Below, piece by piece: positions 53,350-58,211 of a stretch of DNA of 58,211 nt (position 1 is its first letter; the number at the start of each line of letters is the position of its first letter). This DNA is from an uncultured Ectothiorhodospiraceae bacterium (GTDB lineage: Bacteria > Pseudomonadota > Gammaproteobacteria > Nitrococcales > Nitrococcaceae), in the NCBI GenBank assembly GCA_913061005.1, contig CAJXSH010000010.1, positions 1 to 58,211 of the forward strand, given 5' to 3'. Below the pieces are notes generated by a model. The model worked only from the letters and a program-made list of their open reading frames with translations. It had not been told where the DNA came from and ran no database searches. The position numbers and the translations under genes are program-made.

Positions 53350-54375
53350 ATGGACAGAATCGGACAAATGGAGCGCACTATCGCGCGTCTTACCAGCCCC
53401 GGCCGGGGCATTCTCGCCGCCGACGAGAGCTACCCCACCATCACCAAACGCTTGTCCGACCATGGCATCGAATCCACCGAGGAGAACCGGCGCTTCTACC
53501 GCAGCCTGCTGGCCACCACTCCGGGCGTCGAGGCGTACGTCAGCGGGATCATCTTCTTCGAAGAGACCCTCGGGCAGAAAACCGATGAGGGAGTCCGGAT
53601 TCCGGAGGCATGCGACCGCCAGGGCATCGTCCCGGGCATCAAGGTCGACAAGGGCCTGACCGAGCTGCCGGGCACCGACGGCGAGAAGATCACCCAGGGG
53701 CTGGATAACCTCGGCGACCGGCTCGACGGCTATCTGGAACAGGGCGCGCTCTTTACCAAATGGCGCAATGTCTACGCGATCACCCCGAGCACACCCAGCC
53801 GCCAGTCACTCGAGACCAACGCCGAGGTGCTGGCGCGCTATGCCGCGATCGCCCAGTCCCGGGGCATGGTGCCCATCGTCGAGCCCGAGGTGCTCATGGA
53901 CGGTGACCACGACATGGCGCGCTGTGCCGAGGTGACCGAGGCAGCGCAGAGCGCGGTCTTCGAGGCGCTGCGTCGCCATCGGGTCATCCTCGAGTGCATG
54001 ATTCTCAAGCCCAACATGGTCTTGCCGGGCAAGTCGCAGTCACGCCCCAGTGTCGAAGCCTGCGCCGAAGCTACCCTCAAGGTCCTGCGACGGACGGTCC
54101 CGGCGGCGGTGCCAAGCATCAACTTCCTCTCCGGCGGTCAGACCAGCGAGGAAGCCACCGCGCATCTCAACGCCATGAACCGCGCGGACGGCCCCCGGCC
54201 CTGGGTGCTGAGCTTTTCCTACAGCCGGGCGCTGCAGAATCCGGTCCAGGCCGCGTGGCAGGGCGACCCAGCCAACCAGGGGGCCGCCCAGAAGGCGTTC
54301 CTCAAACGTGCCCGGCTGAACTCGCTGGCGCGCAACGGCCAGTACGAATCGGCCATGGAGCAGGAATCGGCCTGA
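53350..54375 (+). CDS. Class I fructose-bisphosphate aldolase
   Basis: 341 residues of the vertebrate-type class I family. RGILAADES near the N-terminus, the KWRNVYAI segment (Lys of the active site), VEPEVLMDGDHD and the Schiff-base Lys in ECMILKPNMVLPG are conserved, with NFLSGGQTSEEAT closing the barrel. It splits fructose 1,6-bisphosphate without metal. Many Gammaproteobacteria use the class II enzyme instead. A CGGGAGG sits about ten bases before the ATG. Confidence 0.93.
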   Translation: MDRIGQMERTIARLTSPGRGILAADESYPTITKRLSDHGIESTEENRRFYRSLLATTPGVEAYVSGIIFFEETLGQKTDEGVRIPEACDRQGIVPGIKVDKGLTELPGTDGEKITQGLDNLGDRLDGYLEQGALFTKWRNVYAITPSTPSRQSLETNAEVLARYAAIAQSRGMVPIVEPEVLMDGDHDMARCAEVTEAAQSAVFEALRRHRVILECMILKPNMVLPGKSQSRPSVEACAEATLKVLRRTVPAAVPSINFLSGGQTSEEATAHLNAMNRADGPRPWVLSFSYSRALQNPVQAAWQGDPANQGAAQKAFLKRARLNSLARNGQYESAMEQESA

Positions 54376-54388
54376 CGATCCAGGGCCT

Positions 54389-54422
54389 GGCCCGACGCCC
54401 GATCGACCTCGGGCGTCGGGCC
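54389..54422. terminator. Perfect 14-bp hairpin between aldolase and degQ
   Basis: GGCCCGACGCCCGA at 54389-54402 pairs with TCGGGCGTCGGGCC at 54409-54422 around loop TCGACC. It begins 14 bases after the aldolase stop and is 30 bases from the convergent degQ stop. No T run follows on either side, so it may act with Rho or as a 3' stabiliser for both transcripts. Confidence 0.65.
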
Positions 54423-54451
54423 GTCACAGCGCGACGCCGCCCTATCCGGCG

Positions 54452-55843
54452 TCAGCGCACCAGCACAAAGAACGCGCCATTGCCCCGGCGGATATTCAAA
54501 AGCAGTTGATCCTGCGCCGCGGCACGGGCACGCAGGTCATCCAGGCTTTCCACGGCCTTTCGGTTGACCGAAGTGATGACATCCCCGGGCTGGAGAAACT
54601 CCGCTGCCGGACTGCCGGGCTCGACGCTTGCCACCAGAACCCCGCGGACCTTGCCGAACAGCGGTGAGCGCTCGTTGAGCTCGCTGAACGTGGCACCGGC
54701 CAACCGCGGATGAACCGTGGCGGCGTTATCGATGTTGCCCGTCTGCGGGTCGGCAATGGTGGCACGGACCCGGGTGGTTTCGCCGTCGCGGAAATAGGTG
54801 ATCGAGATCTCCTCGCCGATCTGCCGAAGCCCGATGATATTGGCCATGGCGTTGGCATCGGCCACCGGCTCGCCATTGATGCGGACGATCACATCACCGG
54901 CCTGCAGCCCCGCCGAAGCCGCCGGTGAGTTCGGGGTGATCTGAGCGATCAGGGCGCCGGCGGTGCGATCGATATCAAAGGCCTCGGCAATCTCTGCGGT
55001 CAGGTCCTGCACCCGAACCCCCAGTATCCCGCGGCGCACCTCACCGTATTCAACAATCTGCTCCATGACCGACCGCGCCATATTGGCCGGGACGGCGAAG
55101 CCGATCCCGATGTTACCCCCACCCCGCGAGAGGATGGCGGTGTTGATGCCCACCAGTTCACCGCGAAGATTGATCAGCGCACCGCCGGAGTTGCCGGGAT
55201 TGATCGAGGCATCGGTCTGGATGAAGCTTTGCAGACGGATGTCCCGGTTACCCGGCAGGGTGCGATCGAGCCCGCTGACCACGCCCGTGGTGACCGTATG
55301 ATCCAGCCCGAACGGATTGCCGATGGCGATGGTGTAGTCGCCAACACGCAGCTCACCCGAGTCCGCCATGGGCAAAGCGGTCAGGTCATCGGCCTGAACC
55401 CGTAACACGGCAATATCCGTCGCCGGATCCGAGCCCACCACCTGGGCATCGAGTTCGCGGCCGTCGTTGAACGCGACTTTCACCCGATCGGCATTGGCGA
55501 TGACATGGTGATTGGTCAGGATGGTGCCGGCGCTGGCATCCACCACCACCCCCGAGCCCAGGGACTGCACCGCCCGCTGCCTGGGCTGTTCCGGGACATC
55601 GAAAAAGCGACGGAAGAACGGGTCGTTGAAAAGCGGATTGGACTCTGCCTCGACCATCCCGGATGTCGCGATATTGACCACCGCCGGTGAGACCTCCTCG
55701 ATCAGCGGCGCCAGGCTCGGGACGCTGCCATCATCGGGGTCGATGATCTGTGCGCCAGCCAACGCCGGTGCCATGACGGCGAGGACAACGAGCATCCAGG
55801 CGGCGAGCCGTTGTGATATGCCGGACGAACCCTCTCGATCCAT
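54452..55843 (-). CDS. degQ: DegQ/DegP-type periplasmic serine endopeptidase
   Basis: 463 residues. Signal peptide (WMLVVLAVMAPALAGAQ). The trypsin-like domain has His113 (TNHHVI), Asp143 (ATDIAVL) and Ser219 (GNSGGAL). Two PDZ domains follow (about 270-355 and 375-460). The short LA loop between strands (FNDPFFRRFFDVPEQP) is closer to DegQ than DegP. It degrades misfolded envelope proteins. It converges on the aldolase gene and is divergent from pncA. A long A run lies in the upstream gap (55890-55900 on plus as T). Confidence 0.93.
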   Translation of the reverse strand: MDREGSSGISQRLAAWMLVVLAVMAPALAGAQIIDPDDGSVPSLAPLIEEVSPAVVNIATSGMVEAESNPLFNDPFFRRFFDVPEQPRQRAVQSLGSGVVVDASAGTILTNHHVIANADRVKVAFNDGRELDAQVVGSDPATDIAVLRVQADDLTALPMADSGELRVGDYTIAIGNPFGLDHTVTTGVVSGLDRTLPGNRDIRLQSFIQTDASINPGNSGGALINLRGELVGINTAILSRGGGNIGIGFAVPANMARSVMEQIVEYGEVRRGILGVRVQDLTAEIAEAFDIDRTAGALIAQITPNSPAASAGLQAGDVIVRINGEPVADANAMANIIGLRQIGEEISITYFRDGETTRVRATIADPQTGNIDNAATVHPRLAGATFSELNERSPLFGKVRGVLVASVEPGSPAAEFLQPGDVITSVNRKAVESLDDLRARAAAQDQLLLNIRRGNGAFFVLVR

Positions 55844-55983
55844 ACAAGCCTCCTCGATTCATTTATCACGCAGATGGTGGTCGGGCGGTTTTTTTTCAAG
55901 CCCGGACCCAGCCCTTGCGCCCATTTACAAACCCCGCCGCATGCCCGCAGGCTGCAAGGATCAATTCCCGACGGGAGATCTCA

Positions 55984-56634
55984 ATGGCAGAGGGCAATCG
56001 CCGAACCGCCTTGATCGTTGTCGACATGCAGCCGGATTTCATGGAGGGCGGTCCGCTCGCCACCGAGGATGGCAGCGCGATCATCCCCGATATCCGGGCA
56101 CTGATGTTGAGCGGGCAATATACCGACATTGTCGCGACACAGGACTGGCACCCGGCCGGCCATGTCTCGTTTGCCAACAGCCACGACGCCGAGCCCTTCA
56201 CGGTCACCCAGCTCTATGGCCATGACCAGGTGCTCTGGCCCGATCATTGCGTCCAGACCACACCGGGCGCCCAACTCCACGCCGATCTGCCCTGGGAGAT
56301 GGCAAGCGTGATCATTCGCAAAGGCGAGGACCCCTGGGTCGATAGCTACAGTGGCTTTGCCAACAACTGGGACGCCGCCGGCGAACGCCCCCCCACCGGG
56401 CTTGCCGGATGGCTGCGCGAGCGCGGCATCACCGCGGTGGACTGCTGCGGGCTGGCGCGGGATTACTGCGTCAAATGGACCGCCGAAGACGCGGTTGCGA
56501 TGGGCTTTGAAACCCGGTTTCTCTGGGATCTGACCCGACCGGTGGACAGTAACGCCGATACCGATGTGCGCACCGCGCTGGATCAGGCCGGCGTTGGCGT
56601 TATCCGTGGCGATGGGCGGAGCCAGCCGTCCTGA
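55984..56634 (+). CDS. pncA: Nicotinamidase PncA
   Basis: 216 residues, cysteine hydrolase fold. Catalytic Asp14 in VVDMQPDF, Zn ligands Asp54, His56 and a later His in the DWHPAGH and LWPDHCVQ segments, Lys in IIRKGED, and the nucleophile cysteine in CGLARDYCVKWTA. It turns nicotinamide into nicotinate for NAD salvage. GGGAG about ten bases upstream backs the ATG at 55984; the longer frame upstream is not family-like. Confidence 0.92.
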   Translation: MAEGNRRTALIVVDMQPDFMEGGPLATEDGSAIIPDIRALMLSGQYTDIVATQDWHPAGHVSFANSHDAEPFTVTQLYGHDQVLWPDHCVQTTPGAQLHADLPWEMASVIIRKGEDPWVDSYSGFANNWDAAGERPPTGLAGWLRERGITAVDCCGLARDYCVKWTAEDAVAMGFETRFLWDLTRPVDSNADTDVRTALDQAGVGVIRGDGRSQPS

Positions 56635-56643
56635 GCGACGACC

Positions 56644-56675
56644 GCCACCCGCGGTGTTTAATGCTCGCGGGTGGC
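56644..56675. terminator. Hairpin overlapping the prfC stop, between pncA and prfC
   Basis: GCCACCCGCG at 56644-56653 pairs with CGCGGGTGGC at 56666-56675 around a 12-base loop. It spans the end of prfC (stop at 56658-56660) and follows pncA by nine bases. No T run on either strand, so a weak or Rho-assisted terminator for the convergent pair. Confidence 0.5.
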
Positions 56676-58211
56676 GCTGAACTCGATATCCGGCCAGCGC
56701 TCTTCGGTGAGCTGCAGATTGACCCGCGATGGGGCGATGTAGGTAAGCGCGCCAGAGACATCCTCGGCCAGATTCTCCGCCTGCCGGTCCCGGAATCGAG
56801 CCAGCATCTTCTCATCCGGGCAATACACCCAACGCGCCGTCGAGACCCCCACCGGCTCGAACAGGCACTCGACGCCGTATTCGTGCTTAAGCCGAAAGGC
56901 GACGACATCAAACTGCAGTGCCCCGACGGCACCGACAATCAGATCGTTACCGGTCAGTGGCCGGAAAAGCTGAGAAGCGCCCTCCTCGCATAGCTCCACC
57001 AGGCCTTTTTGCAGCGCTTTCATGCGCATCGGGTCCTTGAGCACCGCGCGACGGAAAAGCTCCGGGGCAAAATTGGGGATGCCGGCGAATTTCAGCGCCT
57101 CGCCCTGGCTGAAGGTGTCACCGATCTGAATGGTGCCGTGGTTATGGAGCCCGATGATGTCGCCCGGATAGGCGGTCTCGACATGATCCCGATCCGAGGC
57201 CAGAAAGGTGATGGCGTTGGCGATTTTGACATCCTTGCCAATCCGTACATGCCGGATTTTCATGCCCTTTTCGAACGCACCCGAGCACACCCGCATGAAC
57301 GCGATCCGGTCGCGATGGTTGGGATCCATATTGGCCTGGATCTTGAAAACGAAACCGGTGAATTTGCCCTCTGACGCCTCGACCGTGCGAGTCGCCGTCT
57401 CCCGTGGCTGGGGCGGTGGCGCGTGCTCGACAAACCGATCGAGCAGCTCCTGCAGGCCGAAGTTGTTGATCGCCGAGCCAAAAAACACCGGTGTGAGCGC
57501 CCCGCGGCGGTAAGCCGCGACATCGAAGGCGTTGCCCGCCTCCTGCAGGAGCTCGATTTCGCCGCGCAGCTCGTCGGCCTGATCACCCAGCACCTCATCC
57601 AGCCGGGGGTTGTCCAGTCCCTGGATGATCTCGCCCTGCGCAATGGCCCCCTGGTGGTTGGCGTCGTAGAGATGGACCTGGTCATCGAGCAGATTGAATA
57701 CCCCACGAAAGCGTTTCCCCATGCCGATGGGCCAGGTCACTGGCGCACACCGGATCTGGAGGATGCGCTCGACCTCGTCCATCAGATCCATGGGGTCGCG
57801 GCCCTCGCGGTCGAGCTTGTTCATAAAGGTCATGATCGGCGTCGACCGCAGCCGGCAGACTTCCATGAGCTTGATGGTGCGCTCTTCGACGCCCTTGGCC
57901 GCATCGATGACCATCAAGGCCGAGTCCACCGCCGTCAGTGTCCGGTAGGTATCTTCCGAGAAATCCTCATGCCCCGGTGTATCGAGCAGGTTGACCATCC
58001 GGTCGCGGTAGGGGAACTGCATGACCGACGAGGTCACCGATATGCCGCGCTCTTTTTCCAGCTCCATCCAGTCCGAGGTGGCGTGGCGGTTGGATTTACG
58101 CCCCTTGACGGTGCCGGCCAGCTGGATGGCGCCGCCAAAGAGCAGCAGTTTTTCGGTAACCGTTGTCTTACCCGCATCGGGGTGGGAGATGATGGCAAAG
58201 GTACGGCGGCG
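56658..58211 (-). CDS. prfC: Peptide chain release factor 3 (5' end cut by window)
   Basis: 517 codons visible; the frame is open to the right edge and alignment with E. coli RF3 (529 residues) suggests about eleven N-terminal residues are missing. The GTPase domain shows the HPDAGKTT P-loop, [12 protein letters not shown] switch region, [12 protein letters not shown] and NKLD; then come [20 protein letters not shown], the [15 protein letters not shown] domain and the C-terminal [12 protein letters not shown]3 frees RF1/RF2 from the ribosome after termination. An internal ATG at 58067 is not the start. Confidence 0.95.
   Translation of the reverse strand, partial: RRRTFAIISHPDAGKTTVTEKLLLFGGAIQLAGTVKGRKSNRHATSDWMELEKERGISVTSSVMQFPYRDRMVNLLDTPGHEDFSEDTYRTLTAVDSALMVIDAAKGVEERTIKLMEVCRLRSTPIMTFMNKLDREGRDPMDLMDEVERILQIRCAPVTWPIGMGKRFRGVFNLLDDQVHLYDANHQGAIAQGEIIQGLDNPRLDEVLGDQADELRGEIELLQEAGNAFDVAAYRRGALTPVFFGSAINNFGLQELLDRFVEHAPPPQPRETATRTVEASEGKFTGFVFKIQANMDPNHRDRIAFMRVCSGAFEKGMKIRHVRIGKDVKIANAITFLASDRDHVETAYPGDIIGLHNHGTIQIGDTFSQGEALKFAGIPNFAPELFRRAVLKDPMRMKALQKGLVELCEEGASQLFRPLTGNDLIVGAVGALQFDVVAFRLKHEYGVECLFEPVGVSTARWVYCPDEKMLARFRDRQAENLAEDVSGALTYIAPSRVNLQLTEERWPDIEFSATREH

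Noticed and set aside
1-58211. tRNA, rRNA, CRISPR, insertion sequence, prophage or defence island
   Set aside because: Looked for and not seen: no direct-repeat arrays, transposase or integrase motifs, or tRNA T-arm signatures; nearly all the space is taken by recognisable chromosomal genes.

Overview
This is a GC-rich, very compact piece of a gammaproteobacterial chromosome. The gene set and order (yceD-rpmF-plsX-fabHDG-acpP-fabF-pabC-mltG-tmk-holB, lolCD-comEC-msbA-lpxK-kdsB, rne/rluC, mfd/csiV) are those of Gammaproteobacteria. Dense overlaps, loss of usual accessory neighbours (no pilZ between holB and tatD, no trm112 between lpxK and kdsB) and the lutABC genes would fit a streamlined member of the Ectothiorhodospiraceae such as the Spiribacter group. 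That placement is an inference from gene content, not a computed result. I see about 61 protein genes and no rRNA, tRNA, CRISPR array, insertion sequence or prophage.

Layout. 0.2-3.5 kb: envelope genes, namely a small beta-barrel protein, a DUF1244 protein, and Braun lipoprotein lpp flanked by two YkuD L,D-transpeptidases. 3.5-11.4 kb: housekeeping enzymes (dusA, tatD, an acyl-CoA synthetase, thiD, an Rrf2 regulator with ferredoxin fdxA, ispG, a glutathione transferase, mazG). 11.4-14.2 kb: lutCBA for L-lactate oxidation. 14.3-18.0 kb: pterin dehydratase, moaC, gpmA, a third YkuD protein with nagZ, and a purine phosphoribosyltransferase. 18.0-22.1 kb: csiV and mfd. 22.2-31.3 kb: a run of plus-strand genes for lipoprotein and LPS export and synthesis (sfsA, lolC, lolD, comEC, msbA, lpxK, kdsB, phosphatase). 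31.3-36.6 kb: rne, rluC, a signal peptide peptidase, maf. 36.7-47.2 kb: the ribosomal protein L32/fatty acid synthesis cluster running on into pabC, mltG, tmk, holB and a second tatD-family gene. 47.2-58.2 kb: a looser region with a TraB protein, an SDR, a hydroxyacid dehydrogenase, a DnaA-box cluster, a rhomboid protease, DUF3422 and VTT membrane proteins, class I aldolase, a DegQ-type protease, nicotinamidase, and prfC cut off by the right edge.

The genes work together mainly in envelope building: fatty acids (fab), phospholipids (plsX), lipid A/Kdo (lpxK, kdsB, msbA), lipoprotein sorting (lolCD), peptidoglycan (mltG, nagZ, csiV, three YkuD proteins, lpp) and envelope quality control (degQ, sppA, rhomboid). 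The signals most worth a second look are a cluster of DnaA boxes beside an AT-rich stretch at 50.26-50.50 kb far from any dnaA-like neighbourhood, an IscR-like regulator without its cluster cysteines fused translationally to fdxA, lpp bracketed by two different YkuD enzymes, a near-consensus promoter that would make the yceD message almost leaderless, and hairpins placed between rpmF/plsX and acpP/fabF. I did not find an obviously novel multi-gene system such as a defence island.
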